Assembly (NCBI RefSeq): GCF_000002865.3
Contig: NW_001865051.1
Location: forward strand, 284,424-348,423
Source: Monosiga brevicollis MX1
Lineage: Eukaryota > Opisthokonta > Choanoflagellata > Craspedida > Salpingoecidae
Length of the DNA: 64,000 nt
Direction: 5' to 3'
The notes under the pieces were generated by a model, which saw only the letters and a program-made list of their open reading frames with translations, had not been told where the DNA came from and made no database searches. A program made the position numbers and the translations under genes. Position 1 is the first letter of the stretch, and the number at the start of each line of letters is the position of its first letter. Positions 12,024 through 28,474 of this stretch are shown one piece after another.

Positions 12024-12406
12024 CTTGGCCACTAGTTCCAGTTCCAGTTCCAGTTCCAGCTCCAGCTCCAGCACCAGCTCCAGCTCCAGCTAGCTCCAGC
12101 TCCAGTTCCAGTTCCAGTTCCAGCTCCAGCTCCAGCTCCAGCTCCAGCTCCAGTTCCAGTTCCAGCTCCAGTTCCAGCTCCAGCTCCAGCTCCAGCTCCA
12201 GCTCCAGTTCCAGTTCCAGTTCCAGCTCCAGTTCCAGGTTCAGTTCCAGCTCCAGCTCCAGCAGCTCAAAGTTGTGGAGCTCTTCTTTGTCAGATGTCAG
12301 ATGTCAGATGTCAGACGTACAATTCAGAGAAAAAAATTTACCGGCAATCAGTGAGACGAGGAAAGAAGCTGGGGAGCTGGAGAGCTGGAGAGCTGCTGGA
12401 GGCACC
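12024..12406. promoter_or_regulatory. Shared divergent promoter of glyoxalase II and PARP1
   Basis: This 383-bp spacer separates two head-to-head start codons. It holds a 6-bp repeat array immediately next to the glyoxalase II ATG and, nearer PARP1, four tandem copies of TGTCAGA (12290-12316). It must contain both transcription starts unless distal 5' exons exist. The promoter role is inferred from position. Confidence 0.6.
12031..12262. repeat. CCAGYT hexanucleotide repeat array
   Basis: About 38 units of CCAGCT/CCAGTT with a few single-base interruptions, running for about 230 bp and ending 8 bp before the glyoxalase II start codon, so it probably forms part of that 5' UTR or its core promoter. 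Confidence 0.93.
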
Positions 12407-17869
<5,463 letters not shown>

Positions 17870-18367
17870 CCATCAAGCATCTTAACGCGCACTCGGATGA
17901 TGCTGGACTCTGTGCGAATTCTTCGGGATAAGAACCCCAAGCCTGCATAACGGCTCGTAGTAGTTGATGCTTGGGAGGGAAAAGCTTATGGGGTAATCGT
18001 CAACGTATAATTCAGGGATTTCTGGGGCTCGATTTCCGCACCTATGACTTCCTATTTTCGAACTCTCAGTCATGAAAAACAAATCAAGCAGATTTTGTTT
18101 TTGACGATCATTCTCAAGTGTCTAACTCATGTTTTGAGGTTGTGATGGCCGGTGGAAACTCCAAACAAACAAACGTTTGTTGAAAGGCGCTCAAGCGGAA
18201 TCAATCAGGTATCGTATCGGATTGTTGTGCACAACGCTTACATCAGCCAGTAGCATCGAATCGAATATTGTTATGATGAAGAAATATCAGAATTAGGATC
18301 TAAAAAAATAATATGAAAAAAATCATGTGTTTTTGCACGGGTTGCGACGCAGATGCTGGGCAAATTC
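17870..18367. other. Convergent 3' intergenic region
   Basis: The region between the stops of PARP1 (+) and the receptor tyrosine kinase (-). It is A/T-rich near 18240-18330 and has no recognisable coding or RNA feature. Confidence 0.55.
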
Positions 18368-21300
18368 TCAAAGCTCACTCTCAGTTTCAGTGTCATTGGA
18401 AAAATGGGAATGCGGGTCTGAACCAGTACGGGCATCGAGTACTTGCTGCAGCGTCATCAACGCATCAACAATCGCCCTCGTGGGAGGCCGCTCCTGCGCC
18501 GCGGTGCTCCACATTTTTAAAAGCAATCTAGGGTGCAGCACACACCAACAGCAGCAAGAAGTAGGAAGTAAAACGTGAGGGTCCCAAGGAGCCGTCCCAA
18601 GCATTGCAAAAGGGAAGTATAAGCAGTTCAAAGACGCGTACGATGCCAAAGCGGGTGGAAGCGCTTGCACAGGTAAGCGCCGGCCCACACTCAGAAGCTC
18701 AACCAGCATCTGCATTGTATACTCTCCATACGGGGTGGTGCCCTCGTTAAACATCTAACATGGAATAAAGGCCGTCATGCCAAAATGTAGACGCAGCGAG
18801 CCGACAACAAAGCGTACAAGCAGCACCCATACCTCCCAAATGGTCACACCAAGACTCCAGATGTCTGATGCTTGCGTGAAAAGCCCACGCTGCAAAGCTT
18901 CGGGCGCCATCCACCTAGTCAGTTCCATAGGCGAGAAAACCGACCGCCATGATGATGAGCATCGGCCTTGGCAATTGGCTTCGAGATGCTTTACAGAGAC
19001 CAGAGCGAACCGGAAAGGGAGTTCAGTAAGCTGAGTGGTTTTATAGTAATCACAATCTTGAGATATAAAGCGACTCAGGCCAAAGTCAGCGAGCTTTGCG
19101 CGCGGCGTTGCCGTGGAGCTTCGGAACAGCAGTACATTGCGAGCTGCCATGTCGCGATGCACCAGCTGACACTCGTGCACATGCAGAAGCCCCAATGTAA
19201 CCTGCCGTGCAAGGTCCGTCTAGTTTCCAACCACTGTCCGTGAGGCGCGATTTGGCACCAGCAAAAAAACAAAACAAAAAAAACAACAACAACAAAAAAA
19301 GAAAAAAAAAGAAAGGCACACGAGCCGAACTTATGCGCTTCAGAAGCACTGCTAGCACGCCAAGAGCCCGGAGAGCAACAGGGTGTCGATTGGAGACCTT
19401 GCTTCAAGGGCTACAGGCAACCCAAATGCACAGAAATGGCGTACCAGCGAGGTGTGCGGCAAGACCCTGGTGTGACGTAGGTAGGTCCGAAGATCGCCCA
19501 AGTCGGCCAGCTCAAGCACGAGCGATATTGGAGCGCTAAGTACAAGCGGTGATCAAGTCAGAATGGCACACTCACGTGTCGAAGAGCCAGCAACAGCAGA
19601 GTGCCGGCCATGCTACTGTGCATGCCGTGCCCAATTGCGCTTCGCGGGGTTGGGAGGGGCGAGGCCACATACCTGTCGTGAACGATGGCAATCAGGCTGA
19701 CAATGTGAGGATGATCGCAAGCAATATGCAGAAGAGCTGCCTCCAGCATGACTGCCTTGTAGTCAGACGCCTGTGGTGGCCCAAAAAACAAGCAAACATG
19801 AGCAAATCGAAAGAACCCGATGCAGAAAGCGGCCGGCACAATTCGACCTGAATAGATTCGAAGGTTTTGAGTGCAACGTGGCTTGTGGCCAAAGCGGCAT
19901 GCTGGCGTGTCAGGGTTGCCTATGTTCAAGTGCGGAGGCAGGGGTAGCGGCATGTCGTATGAACAGATTCACACTCCTTCTCGTGGCATCAAAAAAAGCA
20001 TGTTGGTAGAGCAAGCAAGTAGCCATGGAGCGGGAGAAAGAGAGAAAGCAAGAAAGGAAAAAGAAGAAGAGATCCAAAGCAATGCTGGTTCCTGCATTGT
20101 AAATTTAAGCCGACACGTTCAAACCTACCCGAAAAACTGTGCCAAAATTGCCTTTGCCCAACACACTTGTCTGGATGAGCGCATCTCTGTCGTCACGGGC
20201 CGGGTGATGGATGTATCGCGGAGGTGAGCTGCATTGCGAAACGGTCGGTGTGTTAGGCACAAAGTTACGGCAGATCCTTGACATACTTGGACAATAGGAT
20301 TGGTTCGCGTTGATTTCCAGACGTGGCAGCTAGTGCCAAGTCTGCACGCTGAGTCATCCCCTGTCGAAATTGCGCCAGACACAACATAATTTGCCCTGCT
20401 GAAGACATGGCCAACGTCTCCTCCTGCAATAGTTGATGCTGAGTTGCCACCCGTCCCCGGTTGCGAAGCTGGTGTACCACCAGAGCAACTAGTAAGACCA
20501 TCGCAGCCATGCCAGCCACCAAGCCAGCAATTAGGTTGGTATTTGGGCTTGCGTGTGCGCCAATCACGCTTGCTGTTGGTGTAGATGAGGGCGTGGTCAT
20601 GCTATAAACGGTTCAAAGGTGTGTTATGAGCAAGGAACAAACCATTGTGCCATTGGTGCGCATAGCTTTGAAGAAGACCAGGCGACAAGAGCCAGACTCA
20701 CGATGGGGTTGTTCTGTTCACGATGCAGCCAGGCTGTGACCTGATACGTCAACGGGGCGAGGACCTCAGTTAGTGATAGCGAAACAAAGCATATCATTAT
20801 TATGGTTGATCGAAAGTTGAGACGTGGTCGTCAAAGGTATGTGCTGAGCAACGCGAGCATGACAAGAGTAGGGCGCGAAGCCGCTCTCAGCCGTACCGAA
20901 GGTCGTTCAGGAGCCAGCGAATGTCGCTGGAGTTGAAGTGGGCGCAGACAACGTCGGGATACCCATCGCCGCTCAAATCTGCAACAATGGCTCGCGTCTG
21001 ATCAAAGCTCTGGGCAGCGAGGATGTAGTCCTGGTCAAACACACCCTGTCCAGCATTTCGGTACCAAACGACTGCAAATGAGTTGGATGTCACAATGTCT
21101 AGGCGACCGTCCTTATTCATATCTGCGACTGCAATGGTGCGCAGATCAAGCGACACCGTGGAAATGATGTGTCCTCTGCCAAATGCACCCTGGTCATTCT
21201 TAAACCATTGCGCGAAGCCTTCGATTCCGCCACAAATGATGTCGGGCCAGCCGTCATCATCTAGATCAGCCACAGTCACGGCACTGGCAAGCTTGATGTC

Positions 21301-23082
21301 CGCAGATATGATGTGCTCGCTAGAAAAGCGGCCACGGCCCAGGTTGCGGTACCACGCAATCTTGGCATCATCTGAGTTGGCGCTCACAACGTCCACAAGG
21401 CCATCGTTGTCCAGGTCTGCAGCGTACACAGCCGATGCACCGACCGCAGGAGAGGAAATTGGAATAGGACTGGAGGAGAATGAGCCGTTGCCAATATTTG
21501 CATACCACGCAATGGTCGCATCGCCAGGGCCAGCCGTGATGACGTCGATGTCAGCATCGCCATCAAGGTCCACAGTAAAGATGGCTTGGGTGTTGGTCAA
21601 GTCGACGGCCACGATGACTGGGTCGGGATTGAAATTGCCCTGGCCCAGATTGCGGTACCAAACAACTTGACCATGACCCGCATTGGCACTCACGAGGTCG
21701 GGGTGCCCATCGTTATCAATATCCGCGGCGGCCAGGGCGGTGGGCTGAGCCGCATAGGCCGTCACGACGTGCTGGGCTCCCGTAAAGTTGCCAGCACCCG
21801 GATTGCGATACCAAGTCAGCGAATCGCCATGATAATTGGCACTAGCTACGTCAAGGTGACCATCGCCATCCAGATCAACGGCTACCAGGGCCTTGGTGCC
21901 CTGGGCGGTGGTGGAAAGCACCGTCCGTGTCCCGGTAAAATTCCCTTGGTCAATATTGCGATACGTAATGACATTTGAATCCAGAAAGCAGGCCGCAGCC
22001 ACGTCAGTACGTCCGTCACCATCAAAGTCGGCCGTCGCGATCCAATGCGCGCCACGTGCGTTCATATCAATCAACTGCGTCGTGTCATCAAAGGAGTCAT
22101 TGCCGAGGTTACGAACCCATGCAGTGACATTGTTGTCGTAGCCAGCGATGATGACGTCTAGCCATCCGTCATTATCCAGATCTGCGGCTGTGGCATAGCG
22201 ACTCGAAGACAAGTCTGTCGTCACAACCGCAGCGGGGGCAAAGGTGCCCATACCCGTGTTGCGAAACCATATGACACGGCCCAAAAGAGTGCTACAGAGA
22301 ATATCGGGGCGGCCATCCTGGTTTAGATCAACGGCGACGACTGAGACCGGCCTGTGGGCTCCATTGAGAGTCAGGTACAAGCGGGAGGAAAAGCTGCCAT
22401 TTCCAAGATTGCGGTACCACGTAACAGTGTTTGAAGATTCCGAAGCCGCGACGACATCGGTTAGATTGTCGTTATCAAAGTCGGCTGCCGCCACGCCCAG
22501 AATGGCGGGCGAATCTTCGTCGAGTACATGACGGGCTCCTGAGAAGGAGCCTTGTTGGTTGCGGTACCAGAAGATGGCGGCATTTTGGTCATTACTGCCA
22601 CTGATGATGTCGACATAGCCATCGTTGTCCAGGTCGGCAGTGACCACATCGCGTATTGACCGGGTTTCGGTGGTGATGACACGAGGGACAGCATCGTACT
22701 GGCTGCCATTACTGGCATACCAAGAGATGCGAAAGTCGACGGAGCTTCCCACGACGAGGTCCAAATCACCATCGTTGTCGAGGTCAGCCACAGCCAGCGT
22801 GCGTGAGCCTTTGTTGGAATCGGATATGATGCGAAGAGAGCCCTCAAAGCGGCCTTGGCCCTGATTTCGAAACCAGGCCACCTGATCATTGTAGTAGCTG
22901 GCCGTGACCAGGTCTGTATGACCGTCAGAGTCCACATCAACGGCCAATACCGTCTGTGGGCCAAAAGTTCGGCGAAGCAAACTCGAGCTGGCCCATGGGT
23001 CGGTGCTGCAGGTGTTCTCGCCACGGGCCGGGCTTGACTTCGAGATGAGGACCAGCAGAAGGAAAGAGAGACGCCAGCGCAT
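18368..23082 (-). CDS. Receptor tyrosine kinase with 14 FG-GAP/VCBS ectodomain repeats
   Basis: Eleven exons in phase on the minus strand (20897-23082, 20702-20740, 20287-20601, 20129-20228, 19848-19919, 19673-19770, 19445-19535, 19011-19219, 18833-18914, 18642-18754, 18368-18527), about 1154 aa. A signal peptide begins M-R-W-R-L-S-F-L-L-L-V-L. The first exon carries about 14 repeats of roughly 46 residues, each with a calcium-loop motif such as D-L-D-N-D-G-D-L-D and W-(Y/F)-(R/K)-N. A short N-glycosylable linker and one membrane helix (L-I-A-G-L-V-A-G-M-A-A-M-V-L-L) follow. The kinase domain has G-K-G-N-F-G-T-V, V-A-L-K, H-R-D-M-A-A-R-N, D-F-G-L-S-R, activation-loop D-Y-Y-K and W-M-A-P-E-A-L, so it is tyrosine-specific and apparently active. 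The tail after the kinase is short. The ligand is unknown; matrix or cell-surface binding is inferred. Confidence 0.93.
19261..19320. repeat. A-rich low-complexity stretch in a kinase-gene intron
   Basis: About 60 bp of A runs broken by single C or G, in the intron just upstream of the exon encoding the catalytic loop (poly-pyrimidine on the sense strand). Confidence 0.7.
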
Positions 23083-23653
23083 GCTAGGCGCGGGGTGCCA
23101 CCACCTGATGGATTGGCCAGGCTTGCGCTCGATCAGGAGGTACACCATGGTCACTCACTACCCCACGAATCCCCAGCGAGGCTGAACACCTCAGGAAGGG
23201 TGAAACGTCAAATTGGAAGGCACATGCGCAGCCGATCGCACGTGACTGAAATGCTTGGCCGGCAAGCAGGCGGCAGGCCTGCCGTGCCAAGACGTCCAAT
23301 GCTCTCTTCACCAGAGCAAGGCCTGAAGCGGGGCCAAAGCAATGAACAAGAACAAGACGTCACCTCAGGCACAGGGCACAAAATACCACCCCAGCACACA
23401 TCCCGCCATTCCCCTAGCCTCGTGTGTGTGTGTGCGTGTGTGTAAGTTCGTGTTCGTGTGTGTGCGTTGTGTGTGTGCGTTCGTGTGTATACACTCAACT
23501 GTCACAGTTTTTTCAAGTTGATGACAAACTTTCTTTTGATGTGTGTGTGTGTGTGTGTGTGAATGTGGAGTTGAGGTTTGCGTGAGACTTTACCTCATGT
23601 AGTAATTTTTGTGCCCTTTTCTTGTGCATGATCGCAGGGGGCTGGGGTTGAGA
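23083..23653. promoter_or_regulatory. Divergent spacer between receptor kinase and GT8 genes
   Basis: A 571-bp head-to-head spacer that must contain both promoters unless there are distant 5' exons. It includes TG-rich microsatellites near 23420-23480 and 23540-23560. Upstream in-frame ATGs exist for the kinase, but only the ATG at 23082 gives a clean signal peptide. Confidence 0.5.
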
Positions 23654-24051
23654 ATGGTGGCGTGCTATCGGCGGCGGGTGGGCTGGGTCTGCTTGGTCTT
23701 TGGGCTGTGTTTGGCCTTTGGATTGTGGTTGCACAGACCAGCTTCCGTTGCCTTTGGGTCCAGTGGAGCTGTTTTGCTGGTCAGTCTTTGGGCCGATCGT
23801 CCCCATCGCCGTCAGAGCCAGCTTTCACTGTTTCGTTCCTATGCCCAGCATCAGCAGATGCCAACGGTCAACCGTGAGGCAGGCGCCACCTTGCCGAGCG
23901 TCAAAGCTTTGCATGTGGTCACTGCGTCAAGCGAAGAAAACTTTGCAGGTCTTTTGGCCCTCCTCAATTCGGTAAACGCTTTGCCAAGCTCTTCGCCGCC
24001 ATGCAGAAAAGGCCGCGTGCTCTTCCTCACCTCATCGGTCAATGGCAATTG

Positions 24052-24094
<43 letters not shown>

Positions 24095-25723
24095 CATGCA
24101 CAATAACCCCAACCCCTCACGGCACAGGTCTATCGGAACGTGGGCCCTGGGCACGCAATTCGTTGGCACGTCATTACCCTTCAAGCAGCACAGTTGCAGC
24201 TCGAGGCCATTTTGGCTATCCACTTTCCTGATCGTGACATTGAGGTCCGTCGGTGCCCTGGCCTCAGGTTGAGTCAAATCTGACCCTAAACCCGCCTCCC
24301 TTCCCCGCTGAGTAATCATGATCGCCCTCTGTGTCTGTGGTCGTCTGCCTGCAGGTCATCGGTTTTAGTCAACACATGCTTGCTGGCAAGATTCGCGTGC
24401 GCAGCTCCCGTGCCTCCCTCGGCCACCCCGTACGCCAACGCCCGCTTTGATGTCCCCCCATGACACGTGAAAGCGCACATGTCCATGCCTCATTCTCCAT
24501 TGCAAACCTGCTTGGGGTCACCCTTCTTTCCCGCTTCATAAACTCAGCTCAATTACGCGCGATACTATCTCCCGGGCTTACTGCCAGATTTGAGCCGAGT
24601 TATTTATCTTGATGACGATGTGATCGTGCAGGGTGAGCGCTCAAACTTTCTGCAGCCAGCTTGCCCAGTTCATTTCTGATCAAAAAGGCATGTTGTCTGT
24701 AGGTGACATCACAGAGCTGTGGGAGCTCAACCTGCAAGGTCAACCTGCAGCCTTTTCCAGCGATTGCAATGAAGCTAGCCGTCAATACGGCTTGCTACAG
24801 GTGTGGTCGCTCACCTCGGCCTGATCCAAAGATACATGGGCGAATGCACTCTCTGCATCGTCATGAACTTATGATATGGGATGGGTGGCATAGAACCGAT
24901 ATGGCGGCTTTCTCAACTACGAAAACTCCCAGATTAAGGCTCTGAATTTGCCATCAGAGTAAGCAGTGTAGTGCTACGCTACAACTCGTGTCATCTCATT
25001 GAAGCTGTTCACACGACCGCGTGATCTCACGATTGTCCGTGGGTGTGGTGGGTGTTCCACATCTTGGCAGCACCTGCTCCTTCAACGCCGGTGTGTTTGT
25101 GGCCGACCTTTCACTGTGGCGCCACATGCGCGCGACACAGCAGTTGGAAAGCTGGCTGCAACTCAACACTCGGTATCGTCAATGATGATGCTCCCCCCCA
25201 TCTTTCCCCCCCACCTTCCTTTTGCTGTGCTGTGCGATAGTTGGAAGTTGGTGATTGTGCTACGTGGGGCTCCGTTTGCAGGGAGAATGTGTACGGCTCT
25301 GGTGTCGCGGGCGGTGGGTCACAGCCTCCCATGCTAATTGTTTTTCACAAGGTTTGTGGCTTGCCGTGCTTTGGCCTTGTGCTTTGGTGCAATGTTGGAT
25401 GGTCATCGTCTGCCATCTTATTGCTCTTCGTGTCGGAACAATAGTATCGCGAGCTCCCGTGGGTCTGGCACATCCGATCGCTTGGCAGTGAGCTGACATC
25501 GCAAGCGCTTCCCTTGTCAGTTCAAGCTGCGGTCGCTCCAAGTGCCCTCGCGCTCGTTCCGCCGCTGCTCATGCACGGATGTGTTTGCAGGGAAATTGTT
25601 CGCTCAGCCAAGCTGTTACACTGGACAGGCCGACACAAACCATGGCGCCTTGGCACACCCCCGGCGCTGCAGCGGTTCCTTCCGTTTTTTGAAAAATATC
25701 AACTTCCACTACCCGCTGTTTAA
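23654..25723 (+). CDS. Type II membrane glycosyltransferase, family GT8 (GLT8D-like)
   Basis: Ten exons in phase: 23654-23971, 24128-24244, 24355-24429, 24548-24632, 24703-24800, 24894-24958, 25071-25172, 25282-25351, 25445-25515 and 25591-25723, about 377 aa. A short basic N terminus is followed by a hydrophobic anchor ([16 protein letters not shown]), as in Golgi type II enzymes. The catalytic domain opens with [11 protein letters not shown] and has the DxD metal and nucleotide-sugar motif in [11 protein letters not shown]. Later come [12 protein letters not shown] and the terminal [13 protein letters not shown]. These fit GLT8D1/GLT8D2-like proteins, retaining transferases of unknown acceptor. 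The first intron has a long A tract. AATAAA lies at 25884-25889. Confidence 0.9.
24050..24092. repeat. Poly(A) tract in the first GT8 intron
   Basis: About 42 uninterrupted A on the sense strand between exons 1 and 2 of the glycosyltransferase gene. No flanking target-site duplication or SINE/LINE body was seen. Confidence 0.9.
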
Positions 25724-25922
25724 ATGCTGTACAACCACTGCTAGCAAGTGTGCCAGCAGCATTCGCAGAAGAAAACTGTTCGCTGAGCGAGTCTTGAAAT
25801 GGGTGTTGGTATTGAAAGGCCAGGCATGCTGTCTTGGAGCGGTGCAGCTGGATTATTTATGATGCGAGTGACAAACAATCCAGAATAAATTGAGATTGAT
25901 CGCCGTCACAAGCCAGCTGGCG

Positions 25923-27915
25923 CTAAAAGTCATGCAGCAGCAGATACTGAGCAACAAATGCTGTTGTAATTTTGTGCAGATTGGCAATACTGGGCCAGTC
26001 TAGACTCTCGAGATTATCTTCGATGGTATGCCAAGTCCTGGGAAAGGGCGTCGGTATTAAATGCAGCACAGGGACATGCCGCTTGACAAAGGGGATGTGA
26101 TCATCTTCAATCAGAGGACGGCGGCTGGAACGAAGAAAAAGAAGCAAGGGTGAGCATCAGATTCAGGGTGCATCCAAGCCAGCGTTGAGTGCAACGAATG
26201 ATATCCAAGCGCACCCGCGATAGCCATCGTTGAGATACATTGCCGAGTGCTGCTCCAACAAACCAAGGCGGTCGAGGCGACGCTCGAGGTCAGCCATGCG
26301 CCCAAAGTGTTTGTCCGTGGGTTTTTGGAGGCTGATAAAGTTGGGCTGAGGCCCACCAATCAAATCCAGCAGGATAAACAGTTCGATTGTCTTGAGCATG
26401 TTGTTATCGGCATGCGCCTTGGCGTGGCCTGCAGAAATTCGGCCAACACTGTTTAATCAGGGCAGGGTGGACAAGGCTTGCCAAGAAGAAATGCAATATT
26501 CCACATGGCAGCCAGGGGCAGCAGGCTCGGGACGTACGCTTCGCTGGTTGCTTGGACCATTTGGTGGCCAGATGTCGGGCTCCGTAAATGGAGTCTTTGC
26601 TATTCCTAGAAACGCGCATGGTATTTGCTTAGCTTCTCACAGAGTTGGTAATTGGTTGGTACAATGTTCGGTCATAACGACGCACACGTGTCCAAGCGCA
26701 TTCTTACCACTGAGCAAATGCTTCTTCGCCATCCAGGAAGATGATTTGCAGCGTGGTCCCCAGCGCCTAAGGAGGCACACATGCGAGAGACACGTGATTG
26801 ATGGACATGCCAAGGAAAAAAGAGATCCGGGGAAGTCAGGCGGGCCGAAGGCGTTCAAGTGAAGCACACCTTGGCGCGTCGAGTCAAGGCTGGTTGAAGA
26901 GCATGGACCATGTCAAGCAGCATGGCGCAGGGCACGGCCGAGTCGGTGGCGGCTGTAAAGCCAAACTGCAAATTTTCTCCCATTGTTCCGCTGCGTGAGC
27001 AGAGTGCAGGGTCTCTCCACCTGTTGTGATGCGGAAAGGGAGAGCTCAACTCACATGGGGGCTATCCTCGGGAAAGTATTTGCTGTCATAGTGAGCGCCA
27101 ACCACCAGGCGTCGTGGCTGCGTAGGATCTAGGGTAGCAACTGATGACCACCAACCCGCAATTGGTGAGGAGACGTTAGCGCCTGTCCAGTGGGCTCACC
27201 ATACAGACGGGGCGGCGGCATGCACAGACTTATGTTGTGAAACTCCTTGCGGCCGAGTGGGGTGTTGGCCCAAAACGTATCGAGCTCCACAGTAAAGCCA
27301 GCAATTTCCATCTGTTGGATCAAATACTGCACAAGCGGCATGCAGAGTTGAGGTGAGTAAATCGCCATCGCGAGTTCGATGATGCTAGAGTCGAGGGGTC
27401 AAAGCAGTTTATGGGCCGGCGGACATGGCGCCAGGAAATACCTCGCGGACTGTCCGGTGATTGGCAGATCCCACGACGCGCGGCACGAGGATGCGTGGCA
27501 AGAGTTCGTGCTGAACACGATCTGCTGACACACGGTCCACCACGCTGGCGAGCTCTGCATCGCTCAGTTCGTGATCGCGGCCCTACATCGCGGCGGGAGA
27601 AAAAAAGGCAAACATCGTCGGCACAAGATGAACTCATCTGTGCAGCCATGAACCAGAGGTACGTGAAAGCGCCGGATCGAGAAGGGGGCATCATGTGTGC
27701 TGAGGACAAACCAGGGCGGGCGCGGTGTCATGCCAAGAGTGGATCAACAGCGTGCTGCCAAGGTAGAGCACCACGAGAACGATAAGGCCGAGAGCCAGAT
27801 ACCCACGGCTTGAATACCGAGACCAGCCGCCATATTCTGTTGCTTCCCGTGGTTGACCCCCGCTTCCCATGGGGCCCACCCGTCCTCGTCGTGCCCGCGG
27901 CACCCCAGGCGCCAT
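25923..27915 (-). CDS. QPCTL: Membrane-anchored glutaminyl-peptide cyclotransferase (QPCTL-like)
   Basis: Nine exons in phase on the minus strand: 27712-27915, 27442-27582, 27230-27326, 27055-27140, 26870-26965, 26708-26766, 26538-26605, 26215-26428 and 25923-26124, about 388 aa. A basic N-terminal tail precedes one hydrophobic anchor ([15 protein letters not shown]), giving a type II Golgi topology as in QPCTL rather than secreted QPCT. The M28-type zinc fold is clear: [28 protein letters not shown], the E-D-D-H-I-P-F loop and the W-H-T ligand. The enzyme cyclises N-terminal glutamine to pyroglutamate on secreted proteins. Its 3' end lies tail to tail with the GT8 gene. Confidence 0.94.
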
Positions 27916-28041
27916 CACGAACGAAGAACGAGACAGAGAGAGAGAGAGACAGAGAAGGAATACTCGCAAGAGAAATTGTAATATTATTCACACTTTAAAC
28001 TTTTTCGCTTGTTGTCATCGTTTCCTTCATCACACCCTGCA

Positions 28042-28079
<38 letters not shown>

Positions 28080-28472
28080 TATACAATACACACGCTGCAC
28101 AGTTGAAGCATTTTATTTGTTTTTGTTGTAGTGGTGAGTGCGTTGGCTTGGTCTTGTTCAGTGGCACAGAGATTGAATCGTCAGTGAGCGGTGGTCACTG
28201 AGGGCTCCGTTCCGGGTTTCATCTCGGAAATCTCGGCAAAAGGGCGGGCGGGGTCAGGAATGGGGGATGGGATTGGGGCCAGGGACTCGGGTTGAGAAGG
28301 GGGTGTAGTGAGCTGCCTCTGTGTTTTGGGTTGAGAAAGCTTCTCAGGTTCTTCGGAGCCGGAGCAAGAAGAGGGACGACCTGGCTTCTTCAAGATCATC
28401 ATCTCACATCTTCTTCGCTTGCCTTTGGTAGGCACAATTGCAAACAACAGCAGCGACCAAATCCCCGCCATC
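27916..28472. promoter_or_regulatory. Divergent spacer between glutaminyl cyclase and AKR1A1
   Basis: A 557-bp head-to-head spacer with a CA microsatellite near 28041-28070. A minus-strand open frame (28181-28474) covers much of it and is listed separately as doubtful. Confidence 0.5.
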
Positions 28473-28474
28473 AT
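28181..28474 (-). CDS. Doubtful small single-pass membrane protein
   Basis: A 97-codon frame beginning [14 protein letters not shown], i.e. a short hydrophobic helix, then a Lys/Arg patch and a Pro/Ser/Glu-rich tail ending in T-T-A-H. No homologous family is recognised. Its start overlaps, on the opposite strand, the proposed first coding exon of AKR1A1 (28473-28478), which makes a real gene less likely. An upstream exon could exist because CAG precedes the frame. Confidence 0.25.
   Translation of the reverse strand: MMAGIWSLLLFAIVPTKGKRRRCEMMILKKPGRPSSCSGSEEPEKLSQPKTQRQLTTPPSQPESLAPIPSPIPDPARPFAEISEMKPGTEPSVTTAH

Noticed and set aside
21083-22864. Plus-strand frames opposite the receptor kinase ectodomain
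   Set aside because: They are antisense to a single-exon VCBS repeat array with clear protein-level repeat conservation on the minus strand.
24050-24092. Poly(A) tract considered as the tail of a SINE or processed pseudogene
   Set aside because: The sequence just upstream is the 3' end of GT8 exon 1 and its donor region; no element body or target-site duplication was seen.
28041-28070. CA/TG microsatellites considered as possible CRISPR-like or regulatory arrays
   Set aside because: Pure dinucleotide slippage tracts with no spacers or conserved flanks.
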